Source of the DNA: an uncultured Oxalicibacterium sp.
GTDB lineage: Bacteria; Pseudomonadota; Gammaproteobacteria; Burkholderiales; Burkholderiaceae_D
Direction of reading: 5' to 3'
NCBI RefSeq assembly: GCF_913776015.1
Contig: NZ_CAJYMD010000020.1
Span: forward strand, 1-37,574
DNA length: 37,574 nt
Below, piece after piece: positions 15,829 through 26,300 of the stretch (positions are counted from its first letter, which is position 1; each line of letters starts with the position of its first letter). Position numbers and translations under genes: made by a program. Under the pieces are notes generated by a model. It ran no database searches. It was not told the DNA's origin and saw only the letters and a list, made by a program, of their open reading frames with translations.

Positions 15829-17968
15829 TGAACGTCCTCAGGAAAACACGACGCGCACTGGTGTACCACTGCTGACCGATCGGCTCGGATGCATGCTCGA
15901 AGCGCACATAAAGACGACTACCCAGCTTGTCGAGATGGACATCGTCCGGCAGTTGCAAATCCAGCACGAACAATTTCTGCAAGGTCTTCGCATCCCCCTG
16001 TGCGGAAGGATCGAGGCCAATCTTGCCGCCGCCCTGATAACTGAGCGTCATGCTCGGTAACTGATCGGTCGCACCCGGCACTTCGCGTACCACTTTGGCC
16101 GCGATGACCGTTGCCGGATTATCAACCGGACGAACCTCCACGCTTTGCAAGCCGCCACGCACCTTGTCGGCATTCACCTGCGGCACAACGACGCGCACCG
16201 TGGTCTGACCGGCACTGGTTACATACGCAAGCAATTCGCCGCGCTGCACGAAACGTCCCGGCATATTCTCGACTTCGCCCATGATGAACGTGCCACTGCT
16301 GGGCGCCCGCACTTCGATGTCCGAGAGCTTCTTCTTTGCCAAATCCACTGCGACACGTGCATGCGCGATCTGTTGCTGCAGGATTTCTGCCTGCACGCGG
16401 CTGCTCGTCAACGCAGCGGTATAGCGTGCCTCGAGTCCAGACAGCTCCGCTTCCTGAATGGCCAATCGTGCGATCAGCTCCGGATCTTCACATTCGATCA
16501 GCAAATCCCCCTTCTTCACCGGCCGGCCCGGGGCAGCCACCACTTTGGTGATGACGCCGTCCACATTCGCACGTACCTGTGCTTCCTCCGGCGCCCACAC
16601 CACACCCTCACTACGTGTATAGGACGGTGCGGGCAAGACGAACAACACGAATACAACCGTCAACACGGTTCCTAGCGTGATACCAATTGCACGCGTACGC
16701 TTTTGATGCAACCTGGGGCTGGTAAACAGATAATTGATTTTTTTCGCAATCGGCTGGATCAGCATGTTATAGACCGACCATAGCGCCATCAACACGCCGA
16801 ACAGGAAAAACTTGCTCGCGATCAGCAGCACGATGGTGATCATCATGAACATGCGATAGAAAAACGAGACGATGCTGTAAAACACGAACCAGCGCGACTC
16901 GCCCTCTGCCATTACTGGCGACTGCACATCCTGTACCTTGAAGATGTGGCGATTGATCAGATAGCCGAGATAATCGTTGGAGCGTTGTGCAAGATTCGGG
17001 ATTTCCAGCCAATCCGCAAGGATGTAGTAACCGTCATAACGCAAGAACGGATTGCCGTTGAACAGCAAGGTCGAGATGCCGGTGATCAGGATGATGTTGT
17101 AGGCAATGGCCCGTTCGGTGCCGGGTTCGAGATATACCCAGGCGATCATTGCCACTGCCGCGATGAAAAGCTCGGTCAGCATCCCTGCGGCACCCACCAG
17201 CATGCGCCATTTCTTGTCCTCAAAGGCCGATGCGGCCGACGCATCGACATAGGGAATCGGCACCAGCAACAACAGCATGACGCCCATCTCGTGCACTTCG
17301 CCACCACGTACCTTGACGGCAAATGCATGACCGAGTTCATGCAGGATTTTGACCAGCGGGAACAGCAACCACATCAACAACACGTTATCGACTGAAAAGA
17401 CGCGATCCAGCATGTCGTTGGTAAACGCCTTCCAGTGCATGGCACATAACACCAGCGCCGTGATGACCGTGGCAGTCCACAGAAAAGCACCGAACCAGCC
17501 AAACAGCGGACGGGCGAAAGGTAGCAGACGCTGCAGCATCTGATCGGGATCGACCAGTGGAAACTTGAGCGAGATCGGATTACCGATGTATTGCTTGATT
17601 TTCTGCTTCAGGTGCTTGCCGCGTCGCTCATGCAATTCGCGAATATCGGGCGGCGCATCACTTTGCAGAACATCGGCCCGATGCAGGTCGGACATCAGCT
17701 TGATCATTTCGCCTTGCGAAGGTACTTCGTCACCGAGCTGCCGACAGGCGATGTCCCATATCTGCTGCATCGTGCGCTCGCCATTCATCAGGCCGATGAC
17801 CAGATTGGCTACCGGCGTAAAACGATGAAAACGGCCACTGGCATGATCCTGCAGCACATACCAGACGCTGCCGCGATAAACATGGCGATGTATCTGTGCA
17901 TGATTGCGCAGCCGCGGCCTTACATTGGCCACGCGGTACCACGATTCACTGAAAAGCGATTCGGCCAT
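15821..17968 (-). CDS. PqqD-like / M50 site-2 protease / HlyD fusion protein, 715 aa
   Basis: Three parts are visible. Residues about 20-105 resemble PqqD/RiPP-recognition winged helices (RGSVWYVLQDHASGRFHRF ... IGLMNGERTMQQIWD). Residues about 150-445 are multi-spanning membrane segments with the zinc site HELGH (210-214) and NPFLRYDGYY (306-315, Asp312 as third ligand), as in M50 peptidases. Residues about 455-715 are a HlyD-like periplasmic part with lipoyl half-motifs (VRANVDGVITKVVAAPGRPV; EVRAPSSGTFIMGEVENMPG) flanking a coiled coil. Proteins of this build are known as putative peptide zinc metalloproteases with adaptor domains. The gene follows the GAF-HlyD gene by six bases. The likely inner-membrane core of the exporter, with possible substrate recognition by the N-terminal domain. 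Confidence 0.88.
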   Translation of the reverse strand: MAESLFSESWYRVANVRPRLRNHAQIHRHVYRGSVWYVLQDHASGRFHRFTPVANLVIGLMNGERTMQQIWDIACRQLGDEVPSQGEMIKLMSDLHRADVLQSDAPPDIRELHERRGKHLKQKIKQYIGNPISLKFPLVDPDQMLQRLLPFARPLFGWFGAFLWTATVITALVLCAMHWKAFTNDMLDRVFSVDNVLLMWLLFPLVKILHELGHAFAVKVRGGEVHEMGVMLLLLVPIPYVDASAASAFEDKKWRMLVGAAGMLTELFIAAVAMIAWVYLEPGTERAIAYNIILITGISTLLFNGNPFLRYDGYYILADWLEIPNLAQRSNDYLGYLINRHIFKVQDVQSPVMAEGESRWFVFYSIVSFFYRMFMMITIVLLIASKFFLFGVLMALWSVYNMLIQPIAKKINYLFTSPRLHQKRTRAIGITLGTVLTVVFVLFVLPAPSYTRSEGVVWAPEEAQVRANVDGVITKVVAAPGRPVKKGDLLIECEDPELIARLAIQEAELSGLEARYTAALTSSRVQAEILQQQIAHARVAVDLAKKKLSDIEVRAPSSGTFIMGEVENMPGRFVQRGELLAYVTSAGQTTVRVVVPQVNADKVRGGLQSVEVRPVDNPATVIAAKVVREVPGATDQLPSMTLSYQGGGKIGLDPSAQGDAKTLQKLFVLDLQLPDDVHLDKLGSRLYVRFEHASEPIGQQWYTSARRVFLRTFNV

Positions 17969-17974
17969 CTTTAC

Positions 17975-19882
17975 TTATACCCACGACCACAGCCACAAGC
18001 GCAGCCAATCAACGAACTTGTGCGTCCATTGCCAGATCAGCTTGCGATCACCCACCTCGATCTTGCCCACGCCCTCCATCCCCGGACGCAAACGCGGATT
18101 GGCTTGATCGACTGCGGCCTCGACACGGAAAAAGCTGCGCCCTTCACGTGAGGTGGTGACTGGCGTCACATGCTGCACCGTGATCGGAAACACGTCACCG
18201 GGCAGCGAAGTCAGCATCAGCTTTCCTTTCTGCCCTTCCCGCACGCCCGTGATATCGCTTTCATCCACTTCAAGAATCACACGGTAGGCATTCAGGGGAG
18301 CGACCTCGAACAAGGTCTGTCCACGCTTGACAGCGCTACCCAACGATTGCGACAAATCGCCATTGACCACAATGCCATCGAACGGCGTGGTAATGCTGGC
18401 ACGCGCCAATTGCTCTGCGAGCAATTCCATTTGCGCCTTGGCCTGCTGCATCTGTGCCAGCGAAACATTGACCTGTACGCGGTCCGATTTGGCGAGCGCT
18501 TCCTGATATTGATTACCGTATTGCTCTGCCTGGCTAGCCCAGCGCAAGTATTCCAGTTGCAGGTCACGCTGATCCAGCGAGGCCAGCACGGTTCCCGCCT
18601 TCAACACATCGCCCGCACGATGTTGTGCGCTTTCGACATACCCGTCATACGGCGCCACCAGCACACGACGTACGGCGCCTTCCAGCGTGGCATTGGCGCC
18701 TACCTTGTAGGTTGACCAAGCGATGCTGAAAAACAAAACCGACAACATGAGTAAACCGGCAGCCAGCTTGCGGCCAAAATGACGTGGGCCGATGAACTTG
18801 CGGACCTGATCGCGCGCGATGTCCTTGATCCGCGCCACCAGCAAACGATCGTTGAGACGTTTTTCTTCAAGAATACGACTGCACAAAGCCACCACGGCCT
18901 GACACAGCTCCACCTCGGCAGCACTGAATTGACGTTCGCCAGCACGTTCGAAAGTGAAAGCACCACCGGTCAAACCTGCTGTGACGAAGGGAATGCTCAG
19001 AATGCAATCGCTGCCGTGCTGACGCGCCAAACTCAAATGGTCGCGCAGCACCAAAACCTGCTCGCCTTCGAAAGGAATCTGGATCAAGGATTTCTGATCG
19101 ATCGCCTCATCCATGGCGCTACCAACGGCGCGAATCAGATTCATGCGCTTGCCGATCTGCGCGCTATGCGAAACCGCATCCACATGCGTGTGGGCATCAC
19201 GCCGGAAACCGACGGCAACGCGATCACAATCCAGCCGAATCGCCAGATCGGTCACCAGCGCGTTGGCGGCGGCGGAGAATTTCTGTTCGGTCATGGCCGA
19301 TGCCACCAGATCCAGCGTCGCCATCAGGCGCTCGCGTGTGGCTTGTTCTCGTCCAGCTTGAAGCCGCAGCAGATGTGCCTCGATTCCCTGAATGCCCCAC
19401 TGCAGTTCACGCATGATTTCTTGCATGCGCTGCTCTGCATCTCGCGGCAATTCAACCGCCACGAGTCCATGCAAATGACCAACGATCAGAATCGGGTAAG
19501 CAATCGCGCAGCGGTCTTCGCGCAGCAAAACGGAGGCTTGGCGACCTTGCAATGCGGCATCCGCCACCTCTGCCAGCAAGGGGGTTGCCGCTTGCCCAAG
19601 CGGCCAGAAAGCAGCCGGCAAGAAAGGGCCGGTGTCTGGCGCGCCCAGCACCATGACGCCCTGCACCGAAGGATCATCATCAATCTGCTGGCACTGCAAG
19701 GCCAGCCAGGCTTGATGGAAACGATCCGTTTCGTTCTGGTTGGTATCGACATCAGCATCAGACGCGGCGGCCAAGCGATTCCACCAGGCTTGCTGATCGG
19801 CCTGCGAACTGATCTGTGAATTCGCCTGTGAATCGGACGTGGTATCGGAAACGGGGAAAACGGACAATTTGGTTCTCTTCAC
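17975..19882 (-). CDS. GAF-domain / HlyD-type adaptor fusion, 635 aa
   Basis: The start is a GTG at 19882, the only plausible one in frame. No ribosome-binding site is visible and a terminator-like hairpin ends eight bases upstream. Residues about 55-170 look like a degenerate GAF-like unit (YPILIVGHLHGLVAVELP), and about 185-340 like a GAF domain (AIRLDCDRVAVGFRRD ... GSDCILSIPFVTAGL). One transmembrane helix lies at about 371-391. The periplasmic part has lipoyl half-motifs (VLVAPYDGYVESAQHRAGDV; ASITTPFDGIVVNGDLSQSL) around an alpha-hairpin, then a beta-barrel domain. A cytosolic small-molecule-sensing domain fused to an export adaptor suggests control of export by a signal (inference). 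It is the first of the tightly spaced exporter genes, six bases before the M50-HlyD gene. Confidence 0.85.
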   Translation of the reverse strand: MKRTKLSVFPVSDTTSDSQANSQISSQADQQAWWNRLAAASDADVDTNQNETDRFHQAWLALQCQQIDDDPSVQGVMVLGAPDTGPFLPAAFWPLGQAATPLLAEVADAALQGRQASVLLREDRCAIAYPILIVGHLHGLVAVELPRDAEQRMQEIMRELQWGIQGIEAHLLRLQAGREQATRERLMATLDLVASAMTEQKFSAAANALVTDLAIRLDCDRVAVGFRRDAHTHVDAVSHSAQIGKRMNLIRAVGSAMDEAIDQKSLIQIPFEGEQVLVLRDHLSLARQHGSDCILSIPFVTAGLTGGAFTFERAGERQFSAAEVELCQAVVALCSRILEEKRLNDRLLVARIKDIARDQVRKFIGPRHFGRKLAAGLLMLSVLFFSIAWSTYKVGANATLEGAVRRVLVAPYDGYVESAQHRAGDVLKAGTVLASLDQRDLQLEYLRWASQAEQYGNQYQEALAKSDRVQVNVSLAQMQQAKAQMELLAEQLARASITTPFDGIVVNGDLSQSLGSAVKRGQTLFEVAPLNAYRVILEVDESDITGVREGQKGKLMLTSLPGDVFPITVQHVTPVTTSREGRSFFRVEAAVDQANPRLRPGMEGVGKIEVGDRKLIWQWTHKFVDWLRLWLWSWV

Positions 19883-19890
19883 GCTGCATT

Positions 19891-19920
19891 AAAAAAACGG
19901 CAATGACTGCTTGCCGTTTT
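19891..19920 (-). terminator. Terminator/attenuator-like hairpin upstream of the exporter genes
   Basis: AAAACGGCAA (minus strand, from 19920) pairs with TTGCCGTTTT (to 19894), loop of seven bases, followed by a run of seven T on the minus strand. It lies 81 bases after the DUF3467 gene and only eight bases before the GTG of the GAF-HlyD gene. It could end the giant/DUF3467 transcript or reduce readthrough into the exporter genes. Confidence 0.72.
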
Positions 19921-20001
19921 CTTCGGTATGAAACTTATCGGCGAAATGTGGCAGACCTGAAGATCATTCGCATCTGACCAGTGCTGTCGATTCACTACCA
20001 C

Positions 20002-20343
20002 TTATGTCAGTTTGATTTCGCCGAAGCGCTGTTCATACTCACGCACACCTTGCTCGAGCATTTGCGCCAAGCGTTTCGCAGTATAAGGCGTCAAGGTAAT
20101 GCGATGCGAAAGTTCCACAGGAACTTCATTCGAGCCGGCCTGCCAAGCCTTGTTTGTGCCGAATAACAACGTTATTTCCTCACGTGTACCCATCACATTG
20201 CAGACGTTCGCATAGGCGCTTTGCATGGCGCTATCGTCCCATCGCGGTTTGATCGGCACACTGACCGGCTCGGGTCCAGCCCGTTTTGTCTCCTCCACAA
20301 CGGCGGTCTCGGTACTGCGCTTTTCTGTTTTTGCCATTTTCAT
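20002..20343 (-). CDS. DUF3467-family small protein, 113 aa
   Basis: After a polar 35-residue N-terminus, the core YANVCNVMGTREEITLLFG (approx. 44-62) and the closing part RITLTPYTAKRLAQMLEQ and EYEQRFGEI fit the DUF3467 pattern: strands ending in FG, then a long helix ending in a Phe-Gly-x-Ile tail. The role of this family is not established. Two close ATGs exist (20343 and 20337). A GGA-rich stretch lies upstream of both, so the start is uncertain by two codons. The gene begins 27 bases after the giant protein's stop codon and precedes the exporter genes. A position between cargo and machine suggests a chaperone or partner of the giant protein (inference). Confidence 0.78.
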   Translation of the reverse strand: MKMAKTEKRSTETAVVEETKRAGPEPVSVPIKPRWDDSAMQSAYANVCNVMGTREEITLLFGTNKAWQAGSNEVPVELSHRITLTPYTAKRLAQMLEQGVREYEQRFGEIKLT

Positions 20344-20359
20344 TCCAGTTCCAGGGCTA

Positions 20360-20387
20360 CCGAAAACACCTCAAGAGGTGGTTTCGG
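20360..20387 (-). promoter_or_regulatory. Strong hairpin across the giant gene's stop codon
   Basis: Two 13-base arms (20360-20372 and 20375-20387) pair at 12 of 13 positions around a two-base centre. The TGA stop (20371-20373) is at the apex. No long T-run follows, so it is unlikely to be a full terminator. It could be an RNA-processing, stability or readthrough-modulating element between the giant gene and the DUF3467 gene. Confidence 0.55.
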
Positions 20388-23300
20388 TTTCCTTTTTTGC
20401 ATTCCAGTCAATCGATGCCGTTCGGCTGTCATCCTGCACGGATTCGGCTTTGACGACCTCGACCACCTGATTGACGCCGCTCATGCCAGCCAACCAGTCC
20501 GTCTTCACGTTGGCATCTACTGCCGAAGCTGCCTTGGTCACCGGCAGTGCCGATGTTTCACGCAGGAAGGAAGAAAGATCGAGCTTGGCCTGATCGTGCT
20601 TGTCGGCAGTGCTCCAGGTGCCAGTGCGTGGATCGAATTGCAGGGCGCCATCCTTGCGCGACAAACTACCGCCGCGCAAGGCGTGGGCACCGGCCAGACC
20701 GGCAAATGCCATTTCCACTCCATCCAGCGGCAAGCCTGCCTCGTCTTGCGGTGCGGATTCTGCCGGTTCGCCTTGCTCGGCGGGCACGTCACCCTGCGGT
20801 GCGGCAGATTCCACTGCCGGTTGCGACACGCCTTGCGTTTCCGGTGCAGCCGGTGCGGCGTCAGCAGGTGGCGTTGCCTGATTAGGCTGTGCCTGTGGTG
20901 ACAATTGCTGCGATTGCGATGGCTGTTGCGACTGCGAGGTCGACGCATTGCCGGAAGACGGCGTCTGCGCATTCTGGCCGCTTTGCTGCGCGCCACTTTC
21001 GAAGGACATCGAAGACGATTCAGACGAACGTGCCGACGGCAAGCTGCTCTGCTGCATACTGAAGTCCGTCGCCTGCTGACGCTGCTGTTGCGGTGCCGAG
21101 ATACTGGCGATCAACTCGTCCATCTGCTTGATCAGCGCCCGGCTGGCCGGCGTCGTCGCGTGGCTCGGTTCACGGTTCGCAGGCGTGGTGAAGACCACAT
21201 CTTGCGAAGCCGCGATCAGATCCGGCGAGTTACCTTCCTGACCAAAGCGCACCACCGATTTCGCCTGACCATCGACAAAGTAGATCGCCGCGTAGTCACC
21301 CGCCATCACATCGCGCGTGAAGTTGCCGTGCAACAGATCGCCCTTGGCGCCACCGAACAGTACGCTTAGATCCTTGCCGCCATGCAGGATGTCACTGCCA
21401 CCGTCATACAGATCGATGGTTTGCGCCAGCGAAACGCGGCCATTCGTGTATTCGACCAACGCGCTATCGCCGATGACGATATTGAAGCCGTCATAACCGA
21501 ACAACTCATCATCGCCGTTACCACCAAGGATGACATCTTCGCCATTGCCACCACGTGCAAGGTCATTGCCGCCGATGGTCGGATTGGTTGTTACAACCTT
21601 GACGTACTTGCCAGCCATGTCACGCGTCACGTCGCCGTTGTCACCGAAGATGACGTTGCCGCCATCACCGCCTTTGATCGTGTCGTTACCGATACCGCCG
21701 ACCAGCACGTTACGACCGTCACCGCTGACGATGGTGTCGTTGCCGCCGATGGCCGGATCGATGCTGCTGATCGTCAGCGCAACGCCGGTATCGGACAAGG
21801 TCACACGGCCGTTATCGCCAAAGGCAATGTTGTTGCCATTGCCCAAGGTGATGCTGTCGTTGCCATAGCCGGCGATGACATGCTTGTCGCCATCGATCGA
21901 TACGATCGTGTCATTACCACCACTGACGGCGTTGTCCATGAACGATTCGTAGCGTGTCGCAATACCCGCCGTGTTGAAGGTGATGACGCCGTTGTCGCCG
22001 AACAGGAAATCATTGCCGGTACCGGTCGTGATCGCATCGTTACCGATGCCGCCAAGAACGTAATGATTGCCGTCGCCCGTCGTGATCGTATCGTTACCAC
22101 CGATGCCTGCAAGGTAATCGGTCGTTTCGATACGGGCCAGATGGCTACCGCTTGCATCCAGCGTGATGACGCCGTTGTCACCGAGGATGACGCCATTCGT
22201 CACGGCACCAACACCTGCAGTGATGGTGTCGTTACCGGCACCACCCACAAGGTACTTGCTGCCATCGCCAACCAGAATCGTGTCGCCAGCGCCGGTCGTG
22301 TTGTCATCGAACGAGGCATCGATCTTGACCACGCTACCTGCCGCATTCAGGCTGATCTGGCCGTTATCGCCGAGCACCACATCGTTGCCATTGCCCAGAG
22401 TGATCGTATCGGCACCGTAGCCGCCAATCACATAGTGATTGCCATTGCCGGCGCTGATTGTATCGTCGCCACCCAGATCATCGAAGTAACCCGTGCTTTC
22501 GATGACTTGCGCATAAATACCATTGGCATCGAACGTGACCACACCATTATCGCCGATCAGGATGCCATCGCCGTTACCGACCGTGATCTCGTCGCCACCA
22601 ATGCCGCCGATGACAAACTTGTTGCCGTCACCGGAAATGATGATGTCCTTGGCGCCACTGCTTGCCACATCCGTCGACGCATCCAGTTCCGTGACTTTGC
22701 CGTTCGCATTGAGCGTGATCTTGCCGTTGTCGCCAAGGATCACGTCGTTACCAATGCCGGTGGTGATCGTGTCTTCGCCATAGCCGCCAATGACGAAGTG
22801 ATTGCCGTTACCCGCTTCGATCTTGTCATTGCCACCCAAACCAGCGAGGTAGTCCGTGCTTTCGATGACTTGCGCATACACGCCATCCGCGTCGAATGTC
22901 ACGATACCGTTGTCGCCAATCAGAATGCCATCGCCGTTACCGACCGTTATATCGTCGCCGCCAATGCCGCCGATGACAAACTTGTTGCCGTTGCCGGAAA
23001 CGATGATGTCCTTGGCACCACTGCTTGCCACATCTGTCGAAGCATCGAGTTCCGTGACTTTACCGTTCGCATTGAGCGTGATCCTGCCGTTATCGCCAAG
23101 AATGACGTCGTTGCCGACACCAGTCGTGATCGTGTCTTCGCCGTAGCCACCAATCACAAAGTGATTGCCGTTACCCGCCTCGATCTTGTCGTTACCACCC
23201 AAACCAGCAAGGTAGTCCGTGCTTTCGATGACTTGCGCATAAATACCGTTGGCATCGAACGTCACTACACCGTTATCGCCGATCAGAATGCCATCGCCAT

Positions 23301-26300
23301 TACCGACCGTGATCTCGTCGCCGCCAATGCCACCGATGACAAACTTGTTACCGTTGCCGGAAACGATGATGTCCTTGGCACCGCTGCTTGCCACATCTGT
23401 CGAAGCATCCAGTTCCGTGACTTTGCCGTTCGCATTGAGCGTGATTTTGCCGTTGTCGCCAAGAATGACGTCGTTGCCAATGCCAGTGGTGATCGTGTCT
23501 TCGCCGTAGCCACCGATGACGAAGTGATTGCCGTTGCCCGCTTCGATCTTGTCGTTACCACCCAAACCAGCAAGGTAGTCCGTGCTTTCGATGATTTGCG
23601 CGTATATGCCATCAGCATCGAATGTCACGATGCCATTATCGCCAATCAGAATGCCATCGCCGTTGCCGACCGTGATCTTGTCGCCACCCATGCCACCGAC
23701 AACAAACTTGTCACCATGACCGGAAACGATGATGTCCCCAGCGCCGCTGGTCGCCACATCAAGCGACGCATCGATCGTGATGATCTTGCCCGTCGTCGCA
23801 TGTAGCGTGACAACACCGTTATCGCCGAGGATCGTATCGTTGCCATCAGCCGTCGTGATGCGATCGGTACCGAAGCCACCGATGATCAGATGATCGCCAT
23901 TGCCCGTCTTGATCGTATCGTCACCACCAAGTCCGCCTGCAACTGGCAGATAGTCTGCGCTCTCCACCTTGACCGCAAACGTGCCGCCAGCATCCAGCGT
24001 GATCTTGCCGTTGTCGCCAATGACAACACCGGTGGTGCTACCACTCAGTCCCAATTCGACCGTGTCACTGCCGATACCGCCCAAGACGAGCTTGTTGCCG
24101 TTACCCGTCTTGATAATGTCTGCACCACCTGTTGCTTCCGACTGGTCGGTCGTACGCAGTACCGATGCAATGCCGCTGCTGTACTCAATGATGCCGTTAT
24201 CGCCGAAGATCATGTCACGACCATTTGCCGTCGTGATTTCATCTGCACCGATACCGCCGAAGACGATGCTGTCACCATCCGTGACCTTGATCACGTCCTT
24301 GCTGCCGACGGTGACATTGGTGGTTTCGATCGACACCAGTTTGGTCGTATCCGTGGCATCGAACAACACCTTGCCATGATCGCCGATGACGATATTGGAG
24401 ACGCCGCCCACCGTGATGGTATCGAGGCCGGCACCGCCGATCACGATGCCATTACCCGCTGTTGTCGTGATCGTGTTGCTACCACCAACAGTCCCGGAAT
24501 AGAAGGAATTGACCTGTTTGACCAGCGCATTGGTCTGCATCTTGTTGTTGCCAATCTGCGTGATTTCACCATGGTCGGCCACGATGACATCACTGCCATT
24601 GGTGCTGCCATAGATCGTATCGTTACCGACTGCCAGATTGTCGTAAGTCGCCGTGTTTGAGGTGTTTTCGTTCACCACGGTCAGCATCGTCGCGCCGAGC
24701 ACACTCAAGCGTTTGCTCAAGTCGATGTTCAAGCCACTGTCACCGTAAATGAAGTTGTTGCCACCACCGGCACGAATCGTGTCATTGCCCGAACCGCCAG
24801 CAAGAATGTCGTCGTAGGCACTGCCGTAGATCGTATCGTCACCACGACCGCCATAGACAATCACACGACCGCTGGCACCACGCGCATCGATGATGTCATT
24901 GCCGAAATTGGTGAAGGCAAAGCCGCCTGGCTGGCCTGGAACGGTCACGTTATAGAAGCTGCCATCCTGGCTGGTATCGCCGAACAGCACCAGAGGCGCT
25001 GCTGCACCGCCGCCGCCAGTGACGATCAGATGATCATCGCCACCGCCGCCCTGCACCACCGTTACCGAGCCATCGACAGTGTGATCGACCGTAAAGGTAT
25101 CGTTACCCTTGCCAAGCAAAACGTTGACAATTTCCATGCCGTGGTAGGTGATACCGCCATCGAACGTGCGCAAGTCGGGGTTACCCGGCGTACCGAAGTC
25201 CAGCGAGAAGCTGCCTCCCATACCGAGACCGCTGATGACGCCGAACTGCTTCAGATAGTCTGGCGTCAACTCGGATACATCCACACCCAGCAATGCAGCC
25301 AGACCCGAGGCATTGACAACTTTGCCGAGCTTGCCCGTATCGTTGGAGACACTGCCATCGTTGTAAATGATCAGCGAATCGGTATTGGTGCTCTCGTTCG
25401 AGACGTTGTTCACCTGAGGCAATGCCGTATCGGTTTCGCCCGGCAGCATGACTGCCTGACGCAAGGACCGGTCACGGCCTTCAATATTGCTGCCTTCGAT
25501 GAATAGCGAACCCTTGATCTTCGCCACCACGTGCTGCTGCTGTGGATAGGTCTGGATCGGCGTCGTGCCAACCGTGGTTGCCGCAGCCGGATTCATTTCC
25601 ACGTTGACCATGAATGGAATATTCCAGTCTGCCGCCGTGAATGTCACTGTCGGCAAGCCTTGAGCGTTATGGCCAAAGCGCGTATCGCTTGGATCAGCCG
25701 CACTCAAGATCGTCTTGCCATCAGACATCAACGTAATCGTGACAGGTGCCGTCGGCTGACGGCTGAGTGCCAGCGTGTAAGTGTCATCTGCCGTGGCCGA
25801 CACCAGGGTGGTACCGGACGATTGCGTGACGATCACACCGCCGACATCGTCATCACTGACTTCGACGTTGAGCGTTTGTGCCACCAGGTTTTGGTAGATC
25901 GCCCCTTGACCACCGCCCGTGCTGCTGATGACATGCGAAATGACCTCGGTCGCACGGTTTTCAGGAATGCTGTCATTAATCGCTGTCAGCTTGACGATGA
26001 ATTTCTCATTCCAATTGCTGCTGTCGAATGTCAGCGTAACTTCACCGGTTTGCGCGTCGACATGCAGACGTGAGGCAATCGCGGGATCGCTGCTGAACGA
26101 TTCAGCCTTCAACTGTGCCGCATCAAGTCCGAGCTTGACCTTGACGATCTCGCCTGCTGCCGGTGCCTTGGTCAATGCAATGCTGTAGGTATCGCCATTG
26201 GCATCGCCTTCGGTCACACGCGTGTTGCCATCCGTCTGACGAATGATCAAGGCCGGCATGTCATTGTCGATCACGCGTACCTGAACGTTCGCAATCTGCA

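Noticed and set aside
18779-19819. 346-aa plus-strand open frame opposite the GAF-HlyD gene
   Set aside because: Complete overlap with a gene having clear domain motifs on the other strand; the plus-strand product has no recognisable motif.
22567-23655. Near-identical 363-bp repeats as a CRISPR or satellite DNA
   Set aside because: The repeats are in frame, encode RTX units and have no short repeat-spacer pattern.
21382-23805. 807-aa plus-strand open frame opposite the giant gene
   Set aside because: It is the antisense of the RTX repeat region. It mirrors the 121-aa repeats, has a repetitive low-information composition and no ribosome-binding site. The open frame is a by-product of codon bias in repeats.
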